DNA from: an uncultured Rubripirellula sp.
GTDB taxonomy: Bacteria > Planctomycetota > Planctomycetia > Pirellulales > Pirellulaceae
DNA length: 64,000 nucleotides
Direction: 5' to 3'
NCBI GenBank assembly: GCA_938045805.1
Contig: CALIBL010000067.1
Span: 41,663-105,662 of the forward strand
Shown: one piece after another, positions 44,577 through 53,716 of the stretch
How the letters are laid out: every line of letters starts with the position of its first letter
Position numbering within the stretch: the first letter of the stretch is position 1
Translations under genes and position numbers: made by a program
Notes under the pieces: model-generated
The model's database searches: none
The model's input: only the letters and a program-made list of their open reading frames with translations
What the model was told of the DNA's origin: nothing

Positions 44577-47096
44577 ATGAGACGGATCACTTTGCTCACC
44601 TGCATTGGATGGCTCATCTTCAGCTACGCCTCATTGCACGCGACCGACCTCGACGATGTCACCAAGATGATCAACTCAGGAAAGTACGCGGAGGCGGAAG
44701 CCTTTGCGTCAGAGCAAGTCGAGCGGGGTATTTGGAATGAGCGATGGCCCAAAACGCTCATTCATTGCCTGTTGATTCAAGGCAAAGCGAAGCCAGCGGT
44801 TGAAATCTATCAAGAAGCAATCAAACGTTACCCCACAAGTCTTTCGCTACGCCTTCTCGGAATCGATGCCCTTCGCGAAAGCGGCCTTGGCGATGAAGCC
44901 ACCGAGGCGAGTCAGCAGATCTTGAGACTCATGCAAACCGCACCGTCGCGTTATGCGAGTCGTGATAATCTAGTCGCGATGGGCGAGTATTTCACTGAGC
45001 AGGGTGAAGACGCTCGCCAGATTCTTGAATTGTTCTTTGATCGTGTCCTCGACTCTGATCCGACACACCTCGGTGCTTGCATCGCATCAGCAGAATTAGC
45101 ACTTAGCAAAAATGACTTCAAGGTTGCAGCAGAAACCTTGAAGCGAGCGGTCGAAATCGCACCAGAGGACCCACAGGTTCATTACCTGCTCGCACGCACC
45201 TGGGAAAGCTCTGATCGCTTACGTTCCAACGAAGCACTCAACACGGCGTTAGACCTCAACCCAAAGCACCCTCCGAGCCTCACCTTCAAAGCAGAGGCGG
45301 CGATCGATAGCGAACAATACGAATCGGCCCAAACCATCCTAGGGCTCATTCTTTCGATCAACCCAAACTATCAAGAAGCCATCGCCCTCCAAGCAGTTCT
45401 GGCACACCTTCAAGGTGATTTTGAAGCAGAGGCAAACTTACGGTCAAAGGCATTGATGACCTGGTCAAGTAACCCACGAATTGACCACCTCATCGGAAAG
45501 AAACTTTCTGACAAGTATCGATTTGCCGAGGGAGCCGCCTATCAGAGACGTGCCCTTGAACTCGACTCAAGCTACTTGCCTGCAAAATTCCAGTTATCTC
45601 AAGATCTCTTGCGTTTGGGAAATGACGAGGTGGGGTGGGAACTCGCAAAACAGGTGGCAGACTCGGACCCCTACAATGTGGTGGCCGTCAATCTGCTGAA
45701 TCTCAATCAACGCATTAAAACCTTCACAAGCATTGAATCTGATGGCATCGTGCTGAGAATGGATTCAGACGAGGCAGCCATCTACGGTCAGCAAGTGATT
45801 TCACTGTTGGCCGAAGCGAAGAATGTTCTATGCTCAAAATATGAGGTTGAACCCGACGCACCCATCGTCGTTGAAATCTTTCCCGATCAGAAAGACTTCG
45901 CCATTCGAACCTTCGGACTACCCGGCGGTGCGGGTTTCTTAGGGGTCTGTTTCGGAAAAGTCATTACAGCAAATAGCCCCGCATCACAGGGGGAAAACCC
46001 AACAAATTGGAAAAGTGTCCTGTGGCATGAATTTTGTCATGTGGTGACTCTCGAAAAAACCAACAACCGAATGCCACGGTGGCTGAGCGAAGGGATTTCG
46101 GTTTATGAAGAGAGACAGCGAGATCCTTCTTGGGGTGAAAAGATCAGTCCCATCTATCGTGAAATGCTACTCAATGATTCCCTCACTCCTGTCAGTGAAC
46201 TCAGCAGCGCATTTTTAACCCCCCCTTCAGCAATTCACTTGCAATTCGCCTATTACCAGTCGTCTTTGGTGATTGAATTCATCGTCGAAAATCATGGCCA
46301 TCAAGCACTCTTGGAAATCCTTAGTTCACTCGCCGATGGACTACCGATCTCACCCGCACTAGAGAAATCGGTGGGCTCATTGGCAAAACTCGATTCCCAT
46401 TTCCAAGAATACGCCAAGCGAGTGGCAAACGATTTCGGATCCGGTGCGAACTGGGATCGCGAAGATCTTCCAGAATCCCCCACGTTGAATGACTTGGAAG
46501 CGTTCGTCTCGCAATCGCCCAATCATTACTGGGGTGTGCGGTCGTTGGCGGAAAAGTACGTGGAGGAAAATCGCCTGCAGGACGCCTTGAAACTGCTTCA
46601 GACCCTTGAAGCCTTGGGATGTTTCACCGGTGATTCCGGCGACCCACTGTTTTTACTCGCTAAGATTCATGAGCAACTGGGTGACTCGGACCAAGAATCC
46701 AAAGCTCTACAGCAATACATCCAACTCAACCCGAGTTCACTCGATGCGTTGTTTCGACTCAATGAACTCGCAATTGAAAAATCTGACTGGGCACAGTTGC
46801 TGCGAGATGCCGAGAAAATCCTTGCGATCAATCCGCTTCGCCAAGAGGGACACCAAGCGGTGGCACTAGCGGCTGAGAAGCTAGGAAGCAGCACTCAAGC
46901 GATCAACTCACTGACCGCACTTTCCGCCATGGATCCAATCGATCCCGCACTGATCCACTTCCGTCTTGCCAAAGCACACTTGGACAGCGGACAACCGCAA
47001 CAAGCCAAAGAACATGTTCTCCTCGCACTCGCCGAAGCGCCACGGTACGGAGACGCTCACAAATTACTACTGCAAATCCTTGAGGCGTCCAAGTAG
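44577..47096 (+). CDS. TPR protein with gluzincin-type metalloprotease domain
   Basis: An 839-residue exported protein (signal peptide ITLLTCIGWLIFSYASLHA). Residues 25-380 are tetratricopeptide repeats. At 484-488 is the zinc motif HEFCH in VLWHEFCHVVTL, with WLSEGISVYEE about 18 residues later providing the third ligand, the pattern of MA-clan gluzincins. Residues 620-839 are further TPRs. It is a TPR-peptidase sandwich common in planctomycetes; the substrate is unknown. The protein seems intact, with full zinc motifs. Confidence 0.85.
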   Translation: MRRITLLTCIGWLIFSYASLHATDLDDVTKMINSGKYAEAEAFASEQVERGIWNERWPKTLIHCLLIQGKAKPAVEIYQEAIKRYPTSLSLRLLGIDALRESGLGDEATEASQQILRLMQTAPSRYASRDNLVAMGEYFTEQGEDARQILELFFDRVLDSDPTHLGACIASAELALSKNDFKVAAETLKRAVEIAPEDPQVHYLLARTWESSDRLRSNEALNTALDLNPKHPPSLTFKAEAAIDSEQYESAQTILGLILSINPNYQEAIALQAVLAHLQGDFEAEANLRSKALMTWSSNPRIDHLIGKKLSDKYRFAEGAAYQRRALELDSSYLPAKFQLSQDLLRLGNDEVGWELAKQVADSDPYNVVAVNLLNLNQRIKTFTSIESDGIVLRMDSDEAAIYGQQVISLLAEAKNVLCSKYEVEPDAPIVVEIFPDQKDFAIRTFGLPGGAGFLGVCFGKVITANSPASQGENPTNWKSVLWHEFCHVVTLEKTNNRMPRWLSEGISVYEERQRDPSWGEKISPIYREMLLNDSLTPVSELSSAFLTPPSAIHLQFAYYQSSLVIEFIVENHGHQALLEILSSLADGLPISPALEKSVGSLAKLDSHFQEYAKRVANDFGSGANWDREDLPESPTLNDLEAFVSQSPNHYWGVRSLAEKYVEENRLQDALKLLQTLEALGCFTGDSGDPLFLLAKIHEQLGDSDQESKALQQYIQLNPSSLDALFRLNELAIEKSDWAQLLRDAEKILAINPLRQEGHQAVALAAEKLGSSTQAINSLTALSAMDPIDPALIHFRLAKAHLDSGQPQQAKEHVLLALAEAPRYGDAHKLLLQILEASK

Positions 47097-47228
47097 CGAC
47101 AACACTTCAAGACACTGTTCATTCGGATTTCGCGGAAGTGCGAACGCCACCCCCGTACATTGATCATCATCTATCACTCTCGGCACCTGTGAGCCGAGCA
47201 AACTCCTCAACTAGAAAACACGATCAGC

Positions 47229-48167
47229 ATGATTGACTCCGATACTCAGCAGATTGACCCACGAAATCATGAGCAAGGGTCTGAGGGCATCTTGAAGCTC
47301 GACAAAACTAAGATCCGCTGGGTGAGTAAACGGACGGTCTGGGTTGGTGCCACCTGCATCGCCATGATGATCACCACCGGTATCACTCTCGCACAACGCG
47401 GAGGGTGGAATCGTGGCATGGACGGGGGACGCAATGGGGTTCCAAACTGGGAAATCGACGCCGAATTTCAAGACGACGTGTTCACGTTTGTTCGAATCCG
47501 ATACGACTCCTATGGTGGATACGGTCGACGCGGGGGTGGTTGGGCCACGGACTATCGCGACAGCGATCTAAACTTCTCTCTGCGTTTGCAAGAATTGACG
47601 TCACTCAAAGTGAACCCCGAACCAATCGTCCTTGATCTAACCGACCCTCGACTTTTTGACTATCCGTTCATCTACATCATTGAACCGGGCGCACTGATCT
47701 TCAGCCAAGCTGAAGTTGACGCTCTCAGGAAGTATTGCCTCAATGGAGGATTCCTGATGGTGGATGATTTCTGGGGTGACTCACAGTACGAAAACTTGCG
47801 ATTGGAGTTAAAACGCGTCTTCCCAGAACGCGACGCTCAGGACGTGCCCCTATCTCATGAAATTTTTCAATGCGTTTACCCGATGAAAGAAAAACCGCAG
47901 GTCCCGGCAATCAATGCAGCCTACGCCACCCGTGACGGCCGAATTGGGTCATGGGAACGGTCAAGAGATGGGAGTGACACCAGCACACCCAACTATCGTG
48001 CGATCTATGACGATGAAGGTCGAATCATGGTTTTCATTTGCCACAATACGGATCTGGGTGATGGCTGGGAAAGGGAGGGAGAGGCCCAATGGTACTTCGA
48101 AGAATTCTCGGTCAAAAAGGCGTACCCCATGGGGATCAACATCGTCACTTACGCCATGACCCACTAA
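47229..48167 (+). CDS. DUF4159 domain protein
   Basis: A 312-residue protein with a short polar N-terminus, a membrane segment (RTVWVGATCIAMMITTGITLA) and an extracytoplasmic DUF4159 domain. Characteristic parts: FTFVRIRYDSYGG, the Gly-rich YGRRGGGWATDYRDSDLNF, LDLTDPRLFDYPFIYIIEPG, GGFLMVDDFWGD and a C-terminal NTDLGDGWE with MGINIVTYAMTH. The family is found beside large membrane clusters in planctomycetes, where it often pairs with MoxR/von Willebrand gene sets; no such genes are here. Function is unknown. Confidence 0.87.
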   Translation: MIDSDTQQIDPRNHEQGSEGILKLDKTKIRWVSKRTVWVGATCIAMMITTGITLAQRGGWNRGMDGGRNGVPNWEIDAEFQDDVFTFVRIRYDSYGGYGRRGGGWATDYRDSDLNFSLRLQELTSLKVNPEPIVLDLTDPRLFDYPFIYIIEPGALIFSQAEVDALRKYCLNGGFLMVDDFWGDSQYENLRLELKRVFPERDAQDVPLSHEIFQCVYPMKEKPQVPAINAAYATRDGRIGSWERSRDGSDTSTPNYRAIYDDEGRIMVFICHNTDLGDGWEREGEAQWYFEEFSVKKAYPMGINIVTYAMTH

Positions 48168-48282
48168 CGAGCGAGACCCCTCGGGTATCGTCGCGGTGAA
48201 TGAAGAAGTCTTCAATTGATGACTTCTCCCGAGATGCTTCGGTGACTTCCTGCTAGACCTCAGAGCATGAATAATCTTGCGA

Positions 48283-49161
48283 TCACGAAGCCTTGTGAAG
48301 TTTCTCGAGCGGAACATAAAACCGCTGGTAACGATGACCATCGCAGAACAGTTCACCGCGTTGGCTCGGTACAAGAACGGTTGCCCTTCGGGTGATACGG
48401 TTCACCCGGCCCTCGAGTATCTTTCCATCGTGCTTAAACCGAACCTGGTCACCCAAGCGAAGGTTGAATCGCATTGCCGCACGCTCACGCTGCGTAATCA
48501 AGGAGTGACGGTAGTCTGTGTGCAAGAAATAACGCTTAGCGATTGATTGAAATCTCGCTTCGTTGCAATTCCCACTGTTCCAAACCAACATTTCAATCAG
48601 GTGCACAAATTCGTGCTCGACCACCCTCTGCATCGCCTCAAGACGATTCATGCAGGTCCGCCCTGTCACTTCGACAGTCTGTCCCTGATCTTCAAAAGTC
48701 TGAAACAGAAGAGTCGAGGAAAGCACCAATTCAAATCGTCTCCGTCCGCTCGACGTGCCATCGGGGTAGTGAGTGACCAATTTTCCTGCAACCTTGGTCA
48801 TACGAGAGGAGATAGAAAAATCCATTCCCTCGGCGGCCGCCAGCGGTAGGACTTTACCACCAAAGAAGCGAGCGTCGTACATTTTGACCATACGCACTAA
48901 ATCATCTCTTCCAACCCGTTTAAAATTCGGACCCGAAAAGCTTCGACTCAGTTCAAGCGAATCTTCAAAAATCTGATTTTGATGAGAGAGAATTTCATCG
49001 CGATGAAACGTTCGCAACGCAACTTCGCCGGCTAGACTACTCAGAGCCTGACGATCTCTCGGGACGACGCGATTCCTGACGCGATCCAACAACCGATTCG
49101 CGCTACTGCGAACCGATGATCGCACACCCGCCATGGCGCGTGGAATTCTTTTCATCGACAT
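48283..49161 (-). CDS. SprT-like zinc metalloprotein with basic extensions
   Basis: A 292-residue protein. A basic N-terminus (RIPRAMAGVRSSVRSSANRLLDRVRNR) precedes the SprT-like domain, seen as MYDARFFGGKV (94-104), the helix RVVEHEFVHLIEML with zinc motif HEFVH (183-187) and further NCNEARFQSIAKRYFLHTDY. The C-terminus has a short beta-barrel-like domain (LRLGDQVRFKHDGKILEGRVNRITRRATVLVP) of KOW/SH3 type. SprT relatives cleave DNA-protein crosslinks, but the role here is not proven. A second in-frame ATG lies two codons in. Confidence 0.75.
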   Translation of the reverse strand: MSMKRIPRAMAGVRSSVRSSANRLLDRVRNRVVPRDRQALSSLAGEVALRTFHRDEILSHQNQIFEDSLELSRSFSGPNFKRVGRDDLVRMVKMYDARFFGGKVLPLAAAEGMDFSISSRMTKVAGKLVTHYPDGTSSGRRRFELVLSSTLLFQTFEDQGQTVEVTGRTCMNRLEAMQRVVEHEFVHLIEMLVWNSGNCNEARFQSIAKRYFLHTDYRHSLITQRERAAMRFNLRLGDQVRFKHDGKILEGRVNRITRRATVLVPSQRGELFCDGHRYQRFYVPLEKLHKAS

Positions 49162-49239
49162 CCTGCTAATCGAGCCGGCTACTCATCCGATACCTTTAAA
49201 AGGTTACATTGCAATCGTACCAATCCAGCTGAGTCACAA

Positions 49240-50583
49240 TCAAGGTTGGATCGGTAGCTCCAGAGCGATCTCAGACTGCTCACGTCGCACTTTGACGGTA
49301 ATCATGCGTCCTGGTGCAAGGTGCGTGGTAGCATAGTGGATCAATTGCTGCTCACTATTGAGAGTCGTCTTTCCATCGTAAGAAACGATTATATCTCCCA
49401 CTTGAAAACCAGCTCGCCTCGCGGCGGCATGAGCCCCGTATTTACCAGCACTCTTGACCGACAACGCCATTTCTCGGTCACCTAGTCCCAAGGCACTTTT
49501 CCGCTCTGAATCCGCCTCCACCAACACCATTCCGCCGGTCACCATACGCCGAAGCCCCCATGTGGAGACACGCCATGAAATGTCGCTGCTTTGCCTCCAC
49601 CCGGCATCTAGCTCAAGAGCCAATTCAACAGGCCCCGTTGATCGGGACACTTTCATCGGAATCGACCCACCTTTCGGAGATGTGCGATGTAAAACCCACT
49701 GCAGGTCGGCAAACGAAAGTGGCACCTGCCCGCCAAACAACTCGATCTGATCACCCTTCTTCAAACCGGCGCGCTCAGCAATCGACTTAGGCTCGATCTG
49801 CTGAACTGTCGCACGCTCTTTCGGATCAAGAGTCAAGCCGATTGACTTAGGGTGCGGGTAGGGAAACAAGACCTCTTCTGGGATCCCCTGTCTCTTCTCC
49901 CAATGAAACTGCTTTTGCGCATCACCGATCTGGTGACAATGGATGCAACTTTTGGCCACGTCACCACTGTAATCCAAGCTCTCAGTGAATCGATCTTTCA
50001 AACTAGGATACTGCTCTGGGCTCGCGACCTCAGGTTTCTCCCCTCGCTTACCAGCCACTAAGTGACGGTTAGCAGGATAGCCTTGATGAAGATCCAGAGC
50101 CCCCTGAAGCGCCTTGGCCATCCCCGGCAGCGAAACGTCTCCATACCACTCGGTTCGATGAGAACGAGTTCCAAAGCGACCGTAGATCGTCCCGTCTGCG
50201 TTCAGCATGAAGACCGCGAACGATTGATCAGTATCGTACTGAAAGAGGCTTAGATCTAAGCCATTGGTCGATACCTGCCTTGCACAGACGAACTGATCGA
50301 GCAATGGTCGGATGACGGGGTCCTTGTCCACCAACTCATCATCCAACTTCACGCACTCGTGACAGGGGATGCAACGCAGTACCACCAAAATAGGTTTCCC
50401 CGTTGCCTCAGCTTCGGCGAATGCTTTCGGTAAGTCGTTATAAATCCAGAAGCCATCGCCGGTAACCTTACGGCGATCCTCCCGAACCATCTCATCACGA
50501 GTCTGGCCGACCAAAGCTGAAAGATGCACCCCAAAAAATGAGGCAAGGACCATCCATCGCAAGTGATTCATTACGTTTCTCAT
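49240..50583 (-). CDS. Exported thioredoxin-fold protein with CxxCH motif and two PDZ domains
   Basis: A 447-residue exported protein (hydrophobic segment WMVLASFFGVHLSALVG). Residues 50-190 are thioredoxin-like, with the motif CIPCHEC (71-77) in KPILVVLRCIPCHEC. A CIHCH motif (213-217) follows, which could bind c-type haem. Then come two PDZ-like units, IGLTLDPKERATVQQIEPKSIAERAGLKKGDQIE and a final GAHAAARRAGFQVGDIIVSYDGK. The order redox domain, CxxCH, PDZ pair suggests a periplasmic electron-transfer or copper-related adaptor. The ATG at 50583 is preferred over upstream in-frame starts. Confidence 0.8.
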   Translation of the reverse strand: MRNVMNHLRWMVLASFFGVHLSALVGQTRDEMVREDRRKVTGDGFWIYNDLPKAFAEAEATGKPILVVLRCIPCHECVKLDDELVDKDPVIRPLLDQFVCARQVSTNGLDLSLFQYDTDQSFAVFMLNADGTIYGRFGTRSHRTEWYGDVSLPGMAKALQGALDLHQGYPANRHLVAGKRGEKPEVASPEQYPSLKDRFTESLDYSGDVAKSCIHCHQIGDAQKQFHWEKRQGIPEEVLFPYPHPKSIGLTLDPKERATVQQIEPKSIAERAGLKKGDQIELFGGQVPLSFADLQWVLHRTSPKGGSIPMKVSRSTGPVELALELDAGWRQSSDISWRVSTWGLRRMVTGGMVLVEADSERKSALGLGDREMALSVKSAGKYGAHAAARRAGFQVGDIIVSYDGKTTLNSEQQLIHYATTHLAPGRMITVKVRREQSEIALELPIQP

Positions 50584-50692
50584 TGCATCTCTCTTAGGGG
50601 GAAATTGAAGACATGTCTCGACCGACAACAAAACCGCTTTCGGTATCATTACCTATCAATACCTCAACCACAGCCAGAACTCACCGAATGAT

Positions 50693-52237
50693 CTACAGGG
50701 TCGCGGAATCAGGTGGATCCGGAACAGGACCATCACCACGAGGCTTGACTGCGGTCTTCCACAAAACACGCCCCCAAATCAGTACACAGAGTATCGCTAG
50801 AACCAGCGCGACGGGACGATCGAAAAAACCCGTCCAGTTGCCCTGACTACCCGCAAGCGTTTGCACGAAGCGTTCCTCGAGTGGTCCACCGAGAATCAAG
50901 CCCAAGACCATCGCTCCAATCGACACCCGATAACGTTCGCAGAGTACTCCCAGCAAGCCGAACGCCAACATAAGCATCACGTCAAATCGACTTCCGTTGA
51001 CCGCAAAGGAACCAACCACACAGAATAACGTTACCACGGGCAGCAAAATCCAGCGTGGGACGCGAAGCACCTGCTGTGACGCGCGAATGGCCAACCAGCC
51101 CACGGGGAGCATCACCAAGTTGGCGAGCAAAAACAGGAAATACAGACTGTAGACCAAGGCTCCCTGCTGCTCAAAAATCTCGGGGCCGGGCTGCAGGTTC
51201 TTCATGTAAAGAACCCCAATGGCGATTGCGGTCACTGAATCTCCTGGGATCCCAAAAACCAGTGCGGGCACCCAAGCCGCTGCCAAGGAGGAGGAGTTTG
51301 CAGAGCAGGCATCGGCAATCGCCTCCGACGAACCTCGCCCGTACTCCTCTGGCGTTCGACTAAAACGCTTTGAAACAGAAACACAAACCCACGCCGCCAT
51401 ATCCGCGCCGGCTCCCGGCAGAGCACCGATCACCGTACCCAGAAGACTCGATCTCCACCAAGCCCCTTGTCGTCGAAAAAACGTCCTGAGAGTGCTAACA
51501 AAAACTCCCCGTTCAGAGCCCTGGGCAACACCAGTCGCAGAAACTTGGTCACTGCTCATGACTCCTCGTAAAACCTCACTGAGGCCAAACAAACCTATCA
51601 TTGCTGGGATGAAGTTGATCCCTTGGAACAACTCGGGATGACCGAAGGTGAAACGTGCTTCACCAAAAACCGCACTAAGTCCCACCGTCGAGAAAAATAG
51701 CCCGAGCAGTAATCCGATAGCACTACGCAGTACCCCTTCCTTTCCCACGATCACGGCGCAACTGAGTCCCATCAGATAAAGCCAAAAGTATTCCGCAACA
51801 CTAAACAGTGTCGCAATTGCCGCCAACTGATGGCCCACCAACATCAATAAGACGCCACCGAAAATGCCGCCACAAACACTAAACCACAAGGCAACAACCA
51901 GAGCTCGCTGAGCCTGCCCGCGTTTTGCTAACTCATAGGCATCATCGGCGTAAGCCGCTGATGCAGGTGTGCCCGGAACCCGCATCAAAGTGGTGGGAAT
52001 GTCACCCGCAAAGATGGCACAAGCCACCATCGTGACGATTGCGGCAAGAGCCGGCACCGGTTCCATCCAATAAGTAATCGGCACAAAAAGCGCGACACCC
52101 ATCGTCGCAGTGAGACCCGGCATTGCTCCCAGAAAGATCCCGTAAATAGCTGCGCCAGTCACAATCAGCCAGATCGCAGGATCGAAAAACACCTGGGAAA
52201 ATGCCTGCTGTATTTCATCCATCATCTCAATCACCAT
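50693..52237 (-). CDS. tctA: Tripartite tricarboxylate transporter, large permease TctA
   Basis: A 514-residue membrane protein with about twelve helices. TctA signatures: GAAIYGIFLGAMPGLTATMG near the start, FAGDIPTTLMRVPGTPASAA (about 78-97), LSCAVIVGKEGVLRSAIGLLLG, LLGTVIGALPGAGADMAAWV and the mirror motif WVPALVFGIPGDSVTAIAIG. It imports a carboxylate with a cation, taking substrate from a periplasmic TctC. It overlaps the upstream TctC-TctB gene by a few bases, so the two are translated together. ATG at 52237 is chosen among several close starts. Confidence 0.92.
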   Translation of the reverse strand: MVIEMMDEIQQAFSQVFFDPAIWLIVTGAAIYGIFLGAMPGLTATMGVALFVPITYWMEPVPALAAIVTMVACAIFAGDIPTTLMRVPGTPASAAYADDAYELAKRGQAQRALVVALWFSVCGGIFGGVLLMLVGHQLAAIATLFSVAEYFWLYLMGLSCAVIVGKEGVLRSAIGLLLGLFFSTVGLSAVFGEARFTFGHPELFQGINFIPAMIGLFGLSEVLRGVMSSDQVSATGVAQGSERGVFVSTLRTFFRRQGAWWRSSLLGTVIGALPGAGADMAAWVCVSVSKRFSRTPEEYGRGSSEAIADACSANSSSLAAAWVPALVFGIPGDSVTAIAIGVLYMKNLQPGPEIFEQQGALVYSLYFLFLLANLVMLPVGWLAIRASQQVLRVPRWILLPVVTLFCVVGSFAVNGSRFDVMLMLAFGLLGVLCERYRVSIGAMVLGLILGGPLEERFVQTLAGSQGNWTGFFDRPVALVLAILCVLIWGRVLWKTAVKPRGDGPVPDPPDSATL

Positions 52238-53589
52238 CCCCACCAACCGCGAGGTAAAGGCACACTCAGCCAGATTGCGAACCCTTGGTAAACAAGAACG
52301 CTAAAAAGAAAAGCAAACGGAACGGTCAGCTTCATATTCCCAAGACGCTGCTCTCTAGGAGAAACCATCAGACCGACTGCGATGATTAAGAGGATGGCCC
52401 CCAACAGAAAACCAACCGTCTCTGAGACCAGCCAGTAAAAGACACAGATGGTGATGACGCCGAATAATTTCGGCCAAACCAATGGTTCCGGCCGCCTTGA
52501 TTTCTGCGAGACAAAAGATTTCCAGATCAGGACAGCCAGCAATCCAACGAGCAGAGTCAAGATCATCAGTGGGAAAAGCATCGCCCCGAACTGTTCCGCC
52601 TTGATCGTAGTGAAGGCTGGACCAGTGAGTACTTTTTCAAAAATAAGATCTTGCCGTGACAGCGTCTGGGCAAATTGCTCGGAGCCTTCCAAGCTGAGGT
52701 TGAATCCGGCTTGAGACATAAAATCACGAAGCTCTTCACTGTGAGCCACCTCGCCAATCGCTGCCTCCAATCGCTCGAGCCTATCCGCTGGAATTCCAAT
52801 CGGCGCTGCCAGTCCACGCCAACCGGCGATCGACCAATCATGCCCTTGCTCCTTGAATGTCGGAACCTGCTCGAATCCACCAACTCGCTCATCAGACATT
52901 ACCCCCAAGCATCGCACGTCGCCTGATGCTAACAGCGCGTCCACTTCTGGCAGAGAGCAACAAATAAAGTCCACGCCACCGGCGTTTAATTCTTGAATTG
53001 ACGGACCTGAACCGTTGATCGAAATCCAAGTCGCCGCCGTAGGATCAACTCCCTGCTGATCAAGCCAACCGGCCATCGCCACATGCCAGATACCACCAAA
53101 GGCCGTTCCACTCGCCTTGAGCTTCCCTGGGCTCTGAGCGATCTCGTCTCGTAATTGATCCAAGGAGGCAATGGAACTATCGGCTCTGACAAACAAAGCT
53201 GCGCTGTCACGATTCAACAGATGTAGCGGATGAAAATCTTTGTAAGTCACCGAGGTCAGACCACGCCAATGAAGCATGTTGAGCTCCACCGTCACCATGG
53301 TCAGGGTGTAACCATCGTTTCGTGCCTGTGCGCCGCGTGTGTGTCCGGTCACCCCAGAACCGCCCGTTGCGTTGATCACGTTCACCGGCACACCCAAAGC
53401 GCCTTCAAGTTGGGCGGCAACCTGTCGGGAAACACGATCGGTCCCACCGCCAGCCGACCAGGGGCAAAGTAGCGTGATTGGCTGTGATGGATAGGATTCC
53501 GAGCGACCGCACCCCAGCGCGCCGGCCACTAACAACATGCAAGCAAGCAACCAAAGTTCACCGTTTCGCCAAAACGCTGAAAACGGCAT
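52231..53589 (-). CDS. TctC-TctB fusion: substrate-binding lipoprotein joined to small permease
   Basis: A 452-residue protein. Residues 1-27 are a lipoprotein signal (LLACMLLVAGALGC, Cys27). Residues 30-325 are a TctC/Bug-type binding protein (YPSQPITLLCPWSAGGGTDRVS, then GYTLTMVTVELN, GGVDFICCSLPEVDALL, IPADRLERLEAAIGEVA). From about 335 the sequence is membrane-embedded: LFPLMILTLLVGLLAVLIW, LFGVITICVFYWLVSETVGFLLGAILLIIAVGLMV and FAFLFSVLVYQGFAIWLSV, a TctB-like small permease. In most genomes these are separate genes. The ATG at 53589 has GGGAGG at five to six bases. Confidence 0.88.
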   Translation of the reverse strand: MPFSAFWRNGELWLLACMLLVAGALGCGRSESYPSQPITLLCPWSAGGGTDRVSRQVAAQLEGALGVPVNVINATGGSGVTGHTRGAQARNDGYTLTMVTVELNMLHWRGLTSVTYKDFHPLHLLNRDSAALFVRADSSIASLDQLRDEIAQSPGKLKASGTAFGGIWHVAMAGWLDQQGVDPTAATWISINGSGPSIQELNAGGVDFICCSLPEVDALLASGDVRCLGVMSDERVGGFEQVPTFKEQGHDWSIAGWRGLAAPIGIPADRLERLEAAIGEVAHSEELRDFMSQAGFNLSLEGSEQFAQTLSRQDLIFEKVLTGPAFTTIKAEQFGAMLFPLMILTLLVGLLAVLIWKSFVSQKSRRPEPLVWPKLFGVITICVFYWLVSETVGFLLGAILLIIAVGLMVSPREQRLGNMKLTVPFAFLFSVLVYQGFAIWLSVPLPRGWWGW

Positions 53590-53716
53590 GAATCCCTCCC
53601 CACTTCGTTCAGTCATCAAATGCGTGACTACAATCGAATCGCCAAACTCATTGACGCGTTTGTCTCACCACAACGCGGTAACATAGCACAAGTGAGAAGT
53701 GAATCCACCGCGATGA

